From a virus, in the IMG/VR virus record IMGVR_UViG_3300042691_032078, positions 1 to 25,150 of that record: a stretch of 25,150 nt of DNA, one strand, 5' to 3'. The notes beneath the pieces were generated by a model. That model worked only from the letters and a program-made list of their open reading frames with translations, was not told where the DNA came from and searched no databases. The translations under genes were made by a program, and so were the position numbers. Positions 15,210 through 23,601 of this stretch are shown here, in pieces (position 1 is the first letter of the stretch; every line of letters starts with the position of its first letter).

Positions 15210-15234
15210 AGAGGGGCGGGAGGCCCGCCCCTCT
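15210..15234 (-). other. Perfect 11-bp hairpin after the major capsid gene
   Basis: AGAGGGGCGGG, loop of three, CCCGCCCCTCT. It begins 15 bases past the capsid stop and ends 5 bases before the ribosome site of the next gene. No U-run follows on either strand. It is likely an RNA stability or attenuation element that tunes capsid versus downstream expression. Confidence 0.5.
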
Positions 15235-15248
15235 ATGGGTTGGTTGGA

Positions 15249-16286
15249 TTACTGGTAGGCCGCGGTGCAGGCGACTTCGACGCGAATCATCCACAGCTCG
15301 TGGGCGATGAAGTTCGCGTCGTACCAGTGAGCGCTCCAGTACCGGGTGAGGTTCGCCGGATCCACGCGGTCCGGGCCATTGATCGTGTACGTGTCGAGGT
15401 TGCCCGACCCGCGAGTGCCGCTGCCGCGGAGCGACAGGGACTTCAGGGCGTACTTGCCGACGATCACGATGGGGTACACGTCCACGCTCGTGCCGCTGGT
15501 CGAACGCAGGTTCGCGGAGCCCTTCGAGGCGCCCGCGTCAGCGACCGGCTCCAGCTCCGGCGACAGGATCACGCGCAGGCGGCCCGACGCCAGCGAGCCC
15601 GCCTCGTAGGCGTTCAGGCGGATGTCGGACGGGTACTGCGACGCCGGCTGCCAGCCCGGGATCTTCTCGAAGTCCGGACGCAGGTGCTCGTGGGCGAACG
15701 CGAGGAACGACGGCATCAAGCCGGTCGTGCCGATGCGGTTGCTGCCCAGCTTGAGGTCGCTGTAGGGCTTCGCCTTGGCGCTGCGCAGGATCGTGATCGC
15801 CTGATCCAGACGGCCGCCGGTGATGACGCCGTTGACCTGCGTGCGCAGGGTGTGCGCGGACGAGTTGTAGATGCGCTGGGTGCCCGCGATCATCGTGGCC
15901 CAGCGGATCGCGGTGCGGTCCAGCTTGACCAGATCGTAGCCGACCTCGGCGACGCCCTTGGCGTAGTCCAGCGGATCGAGGTCCGCAGCCTGCGACGAGT
16001 AGGCGAAGGTCTCGGAGTATTCGTCGATGGTGACGAAGACGTCTTCCGGCACCAGCGAGCGCGCGGCGTTGTTGATGCCTTCGGCGACCGGGTTGGTGTT
16101 GGTGGACGGGATCGCCCAGCGCGAGAAGCGGACCGAACGGCCCTTCTTCTTGGCGTGGGTGACCTCGCTGAACGCGATGTCGAGGACGTTGTCGGCCTCG
16201 GCGCGCTCCAGCATTTCCAGCATCACCGCATACTGCTCGGTGCTGTTCGACGGGTTGTAGCCATTGTGATACAGAGTCATGCTCAT
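15249..16286 (-). CDS. Major capsid protein, N4-gp56-like, 345 aa
   Basis: ATG 16286 has GGAG with an 8-base spacer; a second ATG two codons later is possible. The gene follows the scaffold, as is normal. The sequence fits the N4-gp56 family of HK97-fold capsid proteins: NVLDIAF, KKKGRSVRFSRW near residues 46-57, then TIDEYSETFAYSSQAADLD. Later come SFLAFAHEHLRPDFEKIPGW, VDVYPIVIVGKYALKSLSL and the ending HELWMIRVEVACTAAY. Length is typical and no large insertion is visible. The 27-base gap before it is one of the few intergenic spaces in the head module, and the hairpin after it fits special expression of this most abundant product. Family assignment is from remembered patterns; the capsid role is well supported by order. 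Confidence 0.88.
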   Translation of the reverse strand: MSMTLYHNGYNPSNSTEQYAVMLEMLERAEADNVLDIAFSEVTHAKKKGRSVRFSRWAIPSTNTNPVAEGINNAARSLVPEDVFVTIDEYSETFAYSSQAADLDPLDYAKGVAEVGYDLVKLDRTAIRWATMIAGTQRIYNSSAHTLRTQVNGVITGGRLDQAITILRSAKAKPYSDLKLGSNRIGTTGLMPSFLAFAHEHLRPDFEKIPGWQPASQYPSDIRLNAYEAGSLASGRLRVILSPELEPVADAGASKGSANLRSTSGTSVDVYPIVIVGKYALKSLSLRGSGTRGSGNLDTYTINGPDRVDPANLTRYWSAHWYDANFIAHELWMIRVEVACTAAYQ

Positions 16287-16313
16287 AGCATTCGCTCCAT
16301 GTGCGATTGAGGG

Positions 16314-17495
16314 TTATCCCCGATGCCCGCGGCTTTTCAGTCGCTGGAAGACGTCCTCAATCGCGGCATCCTCGTCGAACGTCCCTGCGGCGGTCGAAGC
16401 CGGCGCTGGCGTTCCCCGGGGTGATGGCGCGATGCGTTCCGCCTGTCGCTCGCGGCGAGCCGCGAGTTGCTGGGCTGCAGTCGCCTCGGGGGTCGGCGGC
16501 GCAGCTCCGCGATTTGCCTCTTCGTAGTCCCGCCAGAAGTACGAAAGTACGGTGAGGCGCTCGTCAAGATTGGGGGAGTAGACCATCTCGGTCAAGCGGG
16601 GCGGCATGGCTGCGGCCCAGCGCTGGAACGGCTCCATCTGGAGCGTGGTGTGGAAGGCCGGGTTGTCCTTCTCCCACTTGTAGAGGGTGAGGGCGTCGGC
16701 GTTCTCGGCCGCCGTCTGCCCCATAGCCAGCGCTTGGATCGACTCCGGCTGGCGAGAGACCCAGCCCCAGTAGTCCTGCGCCTGCGGCGTGGGGTTGACC
16801 CACTGGCCGGTGCGCGGATCCTGCCGCTGGACGTACTGATGGAAGTCGGGGTGGCGCGCCGCGAGCTGCTGGCGTTCGTTCTCCACGCGCATGCGGGAGA
16901 AGCGCTCCTCGGTCTCGTTGCGCAGGTGGGCGGCGACACTTTCGACCGCGGCGCGCGCGGCCTCGAAGGCCGCATCGCGGTCCTCGGGGTACTGGGAGTA
17001 GAACTCCTGCGTCGCCTTCGGCAGGCGTTTGAACCACGCCTCCATTGACAGCGTCGGGGCCGGCGGCTCGGCGCTCTGCGGGCGGGCCTGCACCTGCCGA
17101 CGCAGCTGGTCCAGCTCGCGCTGGGTCGGCGCCAGCCGGTTGTACAAGGAGCCGTAGTTGGCCTGCAGCTGCTGAAGCTCGGTCCGGATCCGCTGCGCCT
17201 CGGCGCTGTCGTTGCGCAGGCGCTGGAACTGCTCCTGCGCCTCGGGCGGCAGGCTGGCAAGCCACGCGGGTTCGCCCGGCTCGGCTGACGGCGGCGACCC
17301 GCCATCGGCGGCCGGTGCGGGCTCGACGGGCGGCTCGCTCGTCGCCTGCGGCGCCGCGGGCTCGGCGGGCGGCTCGCCGGTGCCCGTCACATGCGGGTCC
17401 GTTTCCGGCGGGCGGGAAGACGCCAGTTCGCCGCCCTTGCGGGCTTCGAGTTGGCGGGCTACTTGTTCCAGCAGGTCGTCGTCTTGGTCAGCCAT
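16314..17495 (-). CDS. Scaffolding protein, 393 aa
   Basis: I place the start at ATG 17495 (MADQDDDLLEQVARQLE), which overlaps the previous gene by 8 bases (ATGGCTGA); an upstream in-frame codon at 17516 is less likely. The protein lies directly before the major capsid gene and is charged and helical with low-complexity ends, as scaffolds are. Residues about 24-80 are Pro/Ala/Glu-rich. Residues about 85-150 form a coiled coil (EAQEQFQRLRNDSAEAQ, RIRTELQQLQANYG). The middle contains RLPKATQEFYSQYPEDRDAA and a Tyr/Trp-containing helical part (QAQDYWGWVSRQ). The C-terminal 90 residues are Ala/Arg/Glu-rich. No protease motif is seen. It should assemble with portal and capsid subunits and be removed before DNA packaging is complete. 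Confidence 0.83.
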   Translation of the reverse strand: MADQDDDLLEQVARQLEARKGGELASSRPPETDPHVTGTGEPPAEPAAPQATSEPPVEPAPAADGGSPPSAEPGEPAWLASLPPEAQEQFQRLRNDSAEAQRIRTELQQLQANYGSLYNRLAPTQRELDQLRRQVQARPQSAEPPAPTLSMEAWFKRLPKATQEFYSQYPEDRDAAFEAARAAVESVAAHLRNETEERFSRMRVENERQQLAARHPDFHQYVQRQDPRTGQWVNPTPQAQDYWGWVSRQPESIQALAMGQTAAENADALTLYKWEKDNPAFHTTLQMEPFQRWAAAMPPRLTEMVYSPNLDERLTVLSYFWRDYEEANRGAAPPTPEATAAQQLAARRERQAERIAPSPRGTPAPASTAAGTFDEDAAIEDVFQRLKSRGHRG

Positions 17496-17712
17496 TGTGG
17501 TTGCTCTCAAAACCAAGCGGCGCCACCGGCGCCGGTCGGCTCATGTGGGGGAGGTCCAGCAGGGTCCGCAGCAAGGCAATGCGGGCCTGCAGGGTGATGA
17601 CGCTCTTGTCCTGCGCCGTTTCCAACGCCTTGCGGTCTTTCTCCAGCAGCTGCTGCATGTGCTCCGCAGCCAGCTGCCAGTCTTGCGACAGGGGGTCGAT
17701 TCGGGTCTTCAT
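17488..17712 (-). CDS. Small helical protein between portal and scaffold, 74 aa
   Basis: Unknown function. ATG 17712 overlaps the portal stop (ATGA), and the end overlaps the scaffold start by 8 bases, so it is coupled on both sides. Residues about 10-58 form a charged amphipathic helix (DWQLAAEHMQQLLEKDRKAL, VITLQARIALLRTLLDL), probably a coiled coil or helical hairpin. The tail is Pro/Gly-rich. Small genes at this place are common in podoviruses and may assist portal or scaffold assembly. This is inference from position. Confidence 0.72.
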   Translation of the reverse strand: MKTRIDPLSQDWQLAAEHMQQLLEKDRKALETAQDKSVITLQARIALLRTLLDLPHMSRPAPVAPLGFESNHNG

Positions 17713-20126
17713 GCCATTCGCGGATTCGGGGCTTCGACCTGCACTTCGAGTCGGTTCTCGGCGTCACGCTGCGCCAGCTCTTCAGCCTTGATGCGGGCCT
17801 TGACGCCCAGCTCACGATCCTTGGCCGCGGCGCCGGCCGCGATCTGGGCGCGCTTGGTGCCTTCGCGCTCCATCTCCAGCCCGAGGCGCTGCTGCATCTC
17901 GGCGACCGTGATCTCGTGGCTGTCGGCCAGCTCGGCCACCTTGGCCTGCAACGACATCATGGCGACGCGGTCGCGGGATTCCGCTTCGCGCTCGCGAATG
18001 TCCAGCTCGCGCATGCGCTCTTGATGGTCGAGCTGGCGATCCATCTGCCGCCACTGCATCTCCATCTCGAACTGCCTCTGCTGCGCCTCGATGGCCAGAA
18101 CCTTCGGATCCGGCGGAGGCGGCGGCATGTTGGCCTGCTTCTCCTGCAGCTGCGTCTCGGTCAGGAACAGATCCGCATCCTGCTCCAGCGCCGTGGTCAG
18201 ACGAGGGTAGAAGGTATCGGGGTTGATCCGGGCGTTGAGGTCCGGATCGTCCTTGCGCATGTTGGCCAGCACCAGCAGGTTCTGGGCCTTGATCTCGCGC
18301 ATCACGCTGTCGCTGACGAGCTTCGAGATGCAATCGAAGTCACCCTTGATGCTCGGGTCCGGGTGGTGGACCATGTTGTGGTGGTAGGCCGACTCGAAGA
18401 GCGGGGTGACCCAGCCGTCTTCGCAGTTCTGCCCCACGTTGAGGATGGCCACCGACGCCGCGCGCATCTGCATCGTGAGCCCGCTGGACGTCGGCGTGGC
18501 CGCGTCCGGCTGGCCCTGCGCGATCAGCGGCAGGTTGATCTCCTCGTCAAACATCTGCATGCGCAGCTGCAGCAGCTGGATGTACTGCTCGGCGTTGTTG
18601 CCGAGGACCAGCTGCGACAGGACGTCGTCGATCTTCTTGTCCGCCGCCAGAATGCGCCACGTCTTCGGCCCGCGGATGCGGTAGTCGCCGTCGGTCGGCT
18701 CGGCGACGCCGTCCTGATAGCCGATCTGCGGGCCGGCGGTGACGACAGCGTTGTGCTGCGCCGCGCGCCACAGGGCGTTGATCGACGCCTGCGCGTCGCG
18801 CCCGGCGTACGGGATGCCGCCGCCGAACATGGTGTCGTCCACCGGGAACAGCGAGGTGACGTAGTACGGCAGCCGCGCCGTGCCCTCGGGGATCATCGTG
18901 TCCGCGCGCAGCATCTCGCCGTCGCAGAACCACAGCTCGACCAGCGGGGGCGGGGTATCCGGCAGGGCGTCGTAGCCTTCGAGGTCGCAGCCGCAGACCT
19001 CCATATCCTTCTTGTCGAGGTAGCCGAAGAAGCGCCAGACCGCGAGGCGGTTCTCGGTCGCTTCCTTGCAGGGGCTGGTGCTGTTCCATTGGGTCAGGCT
19101 GGACGCGATCTCGCCGCGCACCGCCGGCTGGTACTCCTTAGCCAGCAGCTTGTCGAACCCTTCGCGGTAGGCCTCGAACCCGGGCGTGTCGCGCAGGTCG
19201 GCCAGCTCGCGCTGGGTCAGCAGCATCAACTCGAACGCGTAGGAGGCGTCGGCGATGTCCGACACCATCTCAGGGAAGAAATGCCGCGGGTTGACGTGGC
19301 GCCAGATCGGCTTGACCTGCGTCGCCATCACCGGCGCGTAAATCGGCTCGCCATCCGGGCCGGTCAGCGGGCGGAAGCGCACGCGCTTCGGCCGCATCTG
19401 GAACGGGCCGGCGAGTACGCCGACACCCCAGCGACACAGGAACGCCGCAGCCTTGCGGACCTCGCGCGGGAGCTTGCACTCGGCGAACTGGTCCTTGATG
19501 ACGCGATTCATGCGGAACGCGGCATCGGCCGCGCGCCGCTCAACGGAGCTCTCGACCGGCGGCGCAGTCTGCCCGGGCATCGGAGGGGGTGAACCGAACT
19601 CACCCCCTTGGACGGGCATCGGCGGAGCCATTGGCGCCGGTGCGTTGGCCATCGTCGGGTCGGGGGTCGGGACCACCTCGCCCGGCAGCACGGCGCCGGG
19701 GCACGTCATGTTGACGATGCGCGCGGTCCATGTGTTGGTGCGCGGCGCCGTCAGGTTGAGCGCCGGCGGGACCGCCTCTTCGTCGCTGCCGGACTCGGCC
19801 GGCACGCCTTGGCGGTCGGCCCTCTTCTCCGGCCTGCGGTCGAAGCCGTAATACTGCCGGTCATCCTCGGCCCAGCGGGCCTCGATGGGGCGCTTGGCCC
19901 GGATGATCGGCGCGAGCTTCTCGTCTTCAAGCCGCTTGACCAAGTCGCGCAGTGCCTGCGCGCGCTTGGCCTTCAGCTCGTCGCGAAGCTCCATCGCCAT
20001 CTGGAGCAGCTCCGGGGAGAGCATGGGGGCAAGCGCCTCCAGCTCTTCTCCCGGAAGCATGGCGATCCGGCGGATCTCCTCCGCCGGATCGATCTCTTCG
20101 ACTTCCGCGATGACGATGGAGTCCAC
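17709..20126 (-). CDS. Portal protein with long C-terminal coiled coil, 805 aa
   Basis: GTG 20126 comes three bases after the upstream stop (TAACCCGTG). The core (residues about 60-640) matches podovirus portals: ARWAEDDRQYYGFD, RTNTWTARIVNMTCPG, then KPIWRHVNPRHFFPEMVSDI, ENRLAVWRFFGYLD, LPYYVTSLFPVDDTMFGGG, ASINALWRAAQHN and FDEEINLPLIAQGQ. Order after the terminase agrees. Residues 150-192 are a Pro/Met/Gly-rich insertion. From about 650 to the end the protein is a highly charged coiled coil, preceded by a proline run, which may form the barrel projecting into the capsid, as in P22. At 805 residues it is in the P22 size range. It forms the dodecameric DNA channel, receives the terminase during packaging and then the adaptor encoded at 12654-13703. 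Confidence 0.88.
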   Translation of the reverse strand: MDSIVIAEVEEIDPAEEIRRIAMLPGEELEALAPMLSPELLQMAMELRDELKAKRAQALRDLVKRLEDEKLAPIIRAKRPIEARWAEDDRQYYGFDRRPEKRADRQGVPAESGSDEEAVPPALNLTAPRTNTWTARIVNMTCPGAVLPGEVVPTPDPTMANAPAPMAPPMPVQGGEFGSPPPMPGQTAPPVESSVERRAADAAFRMNRVIKDQFAECKLPREVRKAAAFLCRWGVGVLAGPFQMRPKRVRFRPLTGPDGEPIYAPVMATQVKPIWRHVNPRHFFPEMVSDIADASYAFELMLLTQRELADLRDTPGFEAYREGFDKLLAKEYQPAVRGEIASSLTQWNSTSPCKEATENRLAVWRFFGYLDKKDMEVCGCDLEGYDALPDTPPPLVELWFCDGEMLRADTMIPEGTARLPYYVTSLFPVDDTMFGGGIPYAGRDAQASINALWRAAQHNAVVTAGPQIGYQDGVAEPTDGDYRIRGPKTWRILAADKKIDDVLSQLVLGNNAEQYIQLLQLRMQMFDEEINLPLIAQGQPDAATPTSSGLTMQMRAASVAILNVGQNCEDGWVTPLFESAYHHNMVHHPDPSIKGDFDCISKLVSDSVMREIKAQNLLVLANMRKDDPDLNARINPDTFYPRLTTALEQDADLFLTETQLQEKQANMPPPPPDPKVLAIEAQQRQFEMEMQWRQMDRQLDHQERMRELDIREREAESRDRVAMMSLQAKVAELADSHEITVAEMQQRLGLEMEREGTKRAQIAAGAAAKDRELGVKARIKAEELAQRDAENRLEVQVEAPNPRMA

Positions 20127-20129
20127 GGG

Positions 20130-20741
20130 TTACTCAGCCCAGAGGTTGGCCGCCAGCACCGTCATGTCGAAGTCCGCCCCGGCGGCAGATCCGAGGTCTA
20201 CCGTCAGCGTGATCCGGTGATCGGCCGCGATCTGGCCGGACGAAGAAGTGCTGACGAACGGGCCGGACAGCATCGCGGTCGTCTCGAACTGCCCCGTGCC
20301 GGTGTCCGCTTCGGTCTGGTCGAACGCACCAATCAGCAGGCGCCCAGACACCACGACCGAGGTCGGGGTTGCGTACATGATCCGCGCCTCGTAGAGGAAC
20401 GGAACGGACTCGGTGCCGGCCGCGTCCGGAACGTCAGCTGCGGGGACCGTGTCGTTGTGCAGGTCGAGCCCGTTGTCTTCGAGCAAGAACCCGATGGTTG
20501 CGTTGGTCGTAGCCCCCGTGTTGTTGCGGATGGTGCCCGCAACCTGCAAGTGCAGCACGGTCCCGATGCCAACCTCCGCCGCCGGCGCGACGAGCGTCGC
20601 CACAGCCGTGGCAGTGCCGGAACTGAGCGTGGTGGACGTCAGGCTCTGGTCAACGCGACGACGGCAGAGCTTGAGGGCCGCGGCCAGTTCACGCTTCTGG
20701 CCGGGGGGAAAGGAAGTGAGGAAACTGATCGGCGATCCCAT
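20130..20741 (-). CDS. Beta-rich protein of unknown function between terminase and portal, 203 aa
   Basis: I start it at ATG 20741 (MGSPISFLTSFPPGQKRE), one base after the terminase stop (TGAGATG); the longer in-frame reading to 20792 runs into the terminase gene and is Arg-rich, so it is rejected. After a helical lead, residues about 45-203 are a Thr/Ala/Gly-rich beta protein (GIGTVLHLQVAGTIRNNTGA, TNATIGFLLEDNGL, RIMYATPTSVVVSGRLLIGA, HRITLTVDLGSAAGADFDM, VLAANLWAE). It has the look of a virion surface or neck beta-sandwich. No family is recognised. Coupling to both neighbours suggests a structural gene. Confidence 0.72.
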   Translation of the reverse strand: MGSPISFLTSFPPGQKRELAAALKLCRRRVDQSLTSTTLSSGTATAVATLVAPAAEVGIGTVLHLQVAGTIRNNTGATTNATIGFLLEDNGLDLHNDTVPAADVPDAAGTESVPFLYEARIMYATPTSVVVSGRLLIGAFDQTEADTGTGQFETTAMLSGPFVSTSSSGQIAADHRITLTVDLGSAAGADFDMTVLAANLWAE

Positions 20742-20742
20742 C

Positions 20743-22275
20743 TCATGTAGTCCTTCTGTAGAGTCCGAAGGTCTCCGGCGAAGTCTTCGCACGGCCCCTC
20801 GGAATGGGGCGGGTGGTGGCCCGATGGCGGTCGGCCATCAGGAGGTAGCGCGTGGCGTCCATCAGGTGGTCGCGTTGCTTGATGACTTCTTGGCGTTCGT
20901 TGAACGAATAGAGCCTGTATTCCTCCAGCCACTTCTGGCAAGTGGAGAACACGCGCAGGCGGCCTTCGTTGAGCATCTGGGTCATCAGCTGCAAGCCGGC
21001 GTAGACCGACTTGTCGGCGTTGACGATCTTCAAACCAAGCTGCCGATAGAGGTCGATGGTCTTTTGACCCTCCATCGTCTTGCCGGAGTAGTCGCCGACG
21101 CCCTGAATCCACTCCCCTTTGGCCTTGATAGCCGCTGCGTGGACCGCCGGTGGCGCCTGATGGCGGAAATACTCGTCGGTGATGTAGCAGGTGTCCGAAG
21201 ACTGATCCCACGCACCCCAAACGACCGCCGTTCCGGTCGTTTCGTCGCCCTCCGCGCCGAAACCGAAGTCCGCGCCGTAGATAAGTGGCCAGCTTGGCGG
21301 GATTTGGAACGGGCGAACGACGAAAAACTCCTCTTCCACGGTGAAAATCCTCCCTCGACCGACTGACGGGATGCCTCGCATGCGCGCTTCGCGCTCGTAG
21401 GGCATCGTGTTGGCCAATTTGATGCGTTTTTCCGCCTCGGTGAGGTGGGGAACGTCCTCCCAGCCGCACAGAACGTAGGCTCGACTCGCTTCGCCGCTGT
21501 CGGAGCGCGATGCAGAGCCTGAAAATTGAGGCACGAACAGCTTTACGACGTCGGTGACGCCCTTCAGGGGCGTAAATGTGAGAATCAGGCGGCCTTCGTT
21601 GGCCGATCCGCGGAATCGATGGACGCATTCGAGGTAGATGTCCATCGGGCACTCTTCGTCGAGCCAGATGAAGTGCGGCTCGGCGCCCTGAAACGTCTTC
21701 CGACCTTGGTCGTACGACTTAAAAACGATTTTCGACAGCCCGCCGGTCTTGTGCCGGATCAAAATCCAGTCCAAACCGCCGTTGGTGTTCTGCCGGTAGA
21801 CCACCTTGAAGATGCTCTTGGCCGGAAACAGCCCCGTGCCCTGCAGGCCATCCTCGCCCATCAGCTTCGGCTGGATGATGTCGCGCACCGTGTTGATGGT
21901 GTCGCCTGCCACCCACGCCCGGATGGGGTGCTTGAAACGGTGCCCGGTCCACCAGTGGGGGTACTCCCCCGTCGCGTGGTAGACCAGCTCCACGCCGCCG
22001 CAGACGGTCTTGCCTGCGCCGTTGCCGCCCAGCAGCGCGCGGAACTGGTAGGTCGCCCCCAGCTCGTAGAACTCCAGCTGCTTGAGGTACTTGTCGCGCG
22101 AGTACGGCCCGGAGTCGGGGTACATCCGCTGGATCAGGGTGCGGTCGTAGGTGTAGCTGATCGCGTCCAGCGCAAAGAGAAGCTCGGCCCGTTCCTCGTC
22201 GTCCAGCTGCCCGAGGGCGGCGGCGCGGATGTCGGCCGGAAGTGAGCGAAACCGCTCGACCGCCTGCATGCTCAC
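20743..22275 (-). CDS. terL: Terminase large subunit, 510 aa
   Basis: This is the ATP-driven packaging motor and headful or end-cutting nuclease. GTG 22275 overlaps the small-subunit stop (GTGA); an ATG two codons later (22269) is an alternative. The ATPase shows Walker A GGNGAGKT at 83-90, Walker B FIWLDEE at 202-208 and a coupling motif LTFTPL at 232-237. The RNase H-like nuclease shows candidate acidic residues D336 (GADFG), D395 (GVGDYSG) and D472 (HLMDATRYL). Length is typical and all key motifs are present. The overall pattern (ALLGGNGAGKT, EECPMDIYLECVHR, YERDARMR-like helices) fits the P22 gp2 or related group. It acts at the portal vertex with the small subunit encoded just upstream. 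Confidence 0.95.
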   Translation of the reverse strand: MSMQAVERFRSLPADIRAAALGQLDDEERAELLFALDAISYTYDRTLIQRMYPDSGPYSRDKYLKQLEFYELGATYQFRALLGGNGAGKTVCGGVELVYHATGEYPHWWTGHRFKHPIRAWVAGDTINTVRDIIQPKLMGEDGLQGTGLFPAKSIFKVVYRQNTNGGLDWILIRHKTGGLSKIVFKSYDQGRKTFQGAEPHFIWLDEECPMDIYLECVHRFRGSANEGRLILTFTPLKGVTDVVKLFVPQFSGSASRSDSGEASRAYVLCGWEDVPHLTEAEKRIKLANTMPYEREARMRGIPSVGRGRIFTVEEEFFVVRPFQIPPSWPLIYGADFGFGAEGDETTGTAVVWGAWDQSSDTCYITDEYFRHQAPPAVHAAAIKAKGEWIQGVGDYSGKTMEGQKTIDLYRQLGLKIVNADKSVYAGLQLMTQMLNEGRLRVFSTCQKWLEEYRLYSFNERQEVIKQRDHLMDATRYLLMADRHRATTRPIPRGRAKTSPETFGLYRRTT

Positions 22276-22937
22276 CAGCGGTCCTCCGCGTCCTCCGCTG
22301 GTGACGTCTGCGGTTCATCCAGTGCTGCCTGCACCGCGGCCTTGACTGCCTTCGCGCGCCCCTTGGGGGCGGCCTTGCCGCCGGGCACCGGCGGCGTCCG
22401 CGCGAGCACCTCGCGCTTGTGGTCGGTGAGGAAGTCGGCCTCGGGCGGCAGCTTGGCCGTCGGCTTCGCCGGCATCGGCGACTCCATGTGCGAGGCTTTG
22501 GACGGCGGCGCGCCGGCGAGCGCCTGCAGCGCCTTGTCCAGCAGCATGCCCACGCGTGCGCCCAGCTCGCCGACGTCCATGTTGCCGAGGCTCTGCTCGT
22601 TCTCGATGCGGGCGCCGTAGCGCTTCGGCGCCCACGCGGCCAGCAGCTTCAGCTCGGTCTCGGCGATCAGGCGGTCCCGCTTCCAGTCCTGCGACGACCC
22701 GGTGCCGCCGCGCACGGTCGTGCGCAGGCGCTCCGCCATCGAGTCGAACCCGATGTCGCGCGCTTGGGCGAAGCGCTTGGCGAAGATGTCGTTCTCGAAC
22801 CGCCACTTGCTGATCTGCCCCAGCGAAGGCTTGCCCGGCGTCGAACAGTACTCGGCCAACGGCTGGCCCGAGATCAGCCACTCGCAGATCTCGGTCGTCA
22901 GCGCATCGGACAGCTGGATGTTGTCGAGAAGTGCCAT
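22272..22937 (-). CDS. terS: Terminase small subunit, 221 aa
   Basis: I start it at ATG 22937 (MALLDNIQLSDALTTEICEW). The open frame extends to 23066, but that extension overlaps the previous gene and is not protein-like. Residues about 10-50 form a helix-turn-helix (TTEICEWLISGQPLAEYC, LGQISKWRFEN), the DNA-recognition part. Residues 50-110 (FAKRFAQARDIGFDSMAERL, DRLIAETELKLLAAWAPKRYG) are the central oligomerisation helices of the Sf6- or phage-type small subunits. The last 70 residues are Pro/Lys/Ala-rich and disordered. The gene is fused in the usual way to the large subunit (GTGA overlap). It should bind the packaging site and start packaging. Confidence 0.88.
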   Translation of the reverse strand: MALLDNIQLSDALTTEICEWLISGQPLAEYCSTPGKPSLGQISKWRFENDIFAKRFAQARDIGFDSMAERLRTTVRGGTGSSQDWKRDRLIAETELKLLAAWAPKRYGARIENEQSLGNMDVGELGARVGMLLDKALQALAGAPPSKASHMESPMPAKPTAKLPPEADFLTDHKREVLARTPPVPGGKAAPKGRAKAVKAAVQAALDEPQTSPAEDAEDRW

Positions 22938-22941
22938 CAGG

Positions 22942-23250
22942 TCACGAGTTGATCCCGGGGCCGGTGTCCATGTAGATACCGCAAAAGCCCGTGGTTTCCG
23001 GCTTGTCAAGCAGGTAGACCGCCCCGCCGGCCAGCTGCACTGCAGGGAGGCTGGGGGTAAGCGCAATCGCGGTGCCCGTTGCCGGGTCCGCCACCGTGAT
23101 GCCGACGCCGCCTGCGATCATCTGGATAGGGATTGACTCCCCGGTTCCGAGATCGTCAGCGCTAACGGTGACGAACTTGTAGCGGGTCGCGTCCGCGATG
23201 ACGGCAGCGCTATCGGCCGTCGTCGGGGAGAGCAGGGTGATCTGGCCCAT
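22942..23250 (-). CDS. Small beta-rich phage protein, 102 aa
   Basis: I start it at ATG 23250 (MGQITLLSPTTADSAAV), which has AGGAG seven bases upstream. The longer in-frame reading to 23442 is an Arg/Ser-rich shadow of the neighbouring gene. The sequence alternates polar and hydrophobic residues (KFVTVSADDLGTGESIPIQM, GGVGITVADPATGTAIAL, AVQLAGGAVYLLDKPETTG) and looks like a small beta-sandwich. It ends GIYMDTGPGINS, four bases before the terminase small subunit. Function is unknown. Its place between tail fibre and terminase suggests a virion or tail accessory protein; this is inference. Confidence 0.75.
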   Translation of the reverse strand: MGQITLLSPTTADSAAVIADATRYKFVTVSADDLGTGESIPIQMIAGGVGITVADPATGTAIALTPSLPAVQLAGGAVYLLDKPETTGFCGIYMDTGPGINS

Positions 23251-23269
23251 GGTCTTACTCCTGATCGGG

Positions 23270-23578
23270 TTAGGGGGTGACCCGGACCGGCTCGATGGCC
23301 GGCGGGAGTGACGCGCGGGCGGCGGCCTCGGCGCTCTCGCGCTCCCAGCGATGCACGTTCGCCAGTGTGCCCGAGAGGAAGCCCTCGGCGATGCCGTCCA
23401 CGACCTCCTGCGGCGTGCGGGCGCGCTGGGTCGGGACGCCATTGACGTCCTCAGTCACCGGGCCTTGGGTTGCGCCACCCCATGAGAGGATCCGGGCAGC
23501 CTGCGCGTCCGGCAGCTCGACGGTGAAGTTGTAGTTGCCGACGTTGGGGCCGGCGATGACGAGGGAGAGGGTAGCCAT
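23270..23578 (-). CDS. Small phage protein downstream of tail fibre, 102 aa
   Basis: ATG 23578 has AGGAG with a 6-base spacer. Residues 1-30 are beta-like (TLSLVIAGPNVGNYNFTVEL). The rest is helical and polar, with a segment reading RTPQEVVDGIAEGFLSGTLA and then HRWERESAEAAARASLPP. The family is not recognised. It could be a tail-fibre assembly or accessory protein, given its place directly after the fibre gene, but no known chaperone motif is visible. Confidence 0.72.
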   Translation of the reverse strand: MATLSLVIAGPNVGNYNFTVELPDAQAARILSWGGATQGPVTEDVNGVPTQRARTPQEVVDGIAEGFLSGTLANVHRWERESAEAAARASLPPAIEPVRVTP

Positions 23579-23601
23579 GTCGAACTCCTATGGAAGGTGG
23601 G

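Noticed and set aside
14578-15234. The two hairpins as ordinary rho-independent terminators
   Set aside because: No run of T follows either stem on either strand, and genes continue in the same direction within a few bases.
22938-23442. Long in-frame 5' extensions of the 102-aa gene (to 23442) and of the terminase small subunit (to 23066)
   Set aside because: The extensions overlap neighbouring genes and translate to Arg/Ser/Pro-rich sequence. The 102-aa gene's internal ATG has an AGGAG site and the small-subunit ATG follows the previous stop by four bases.
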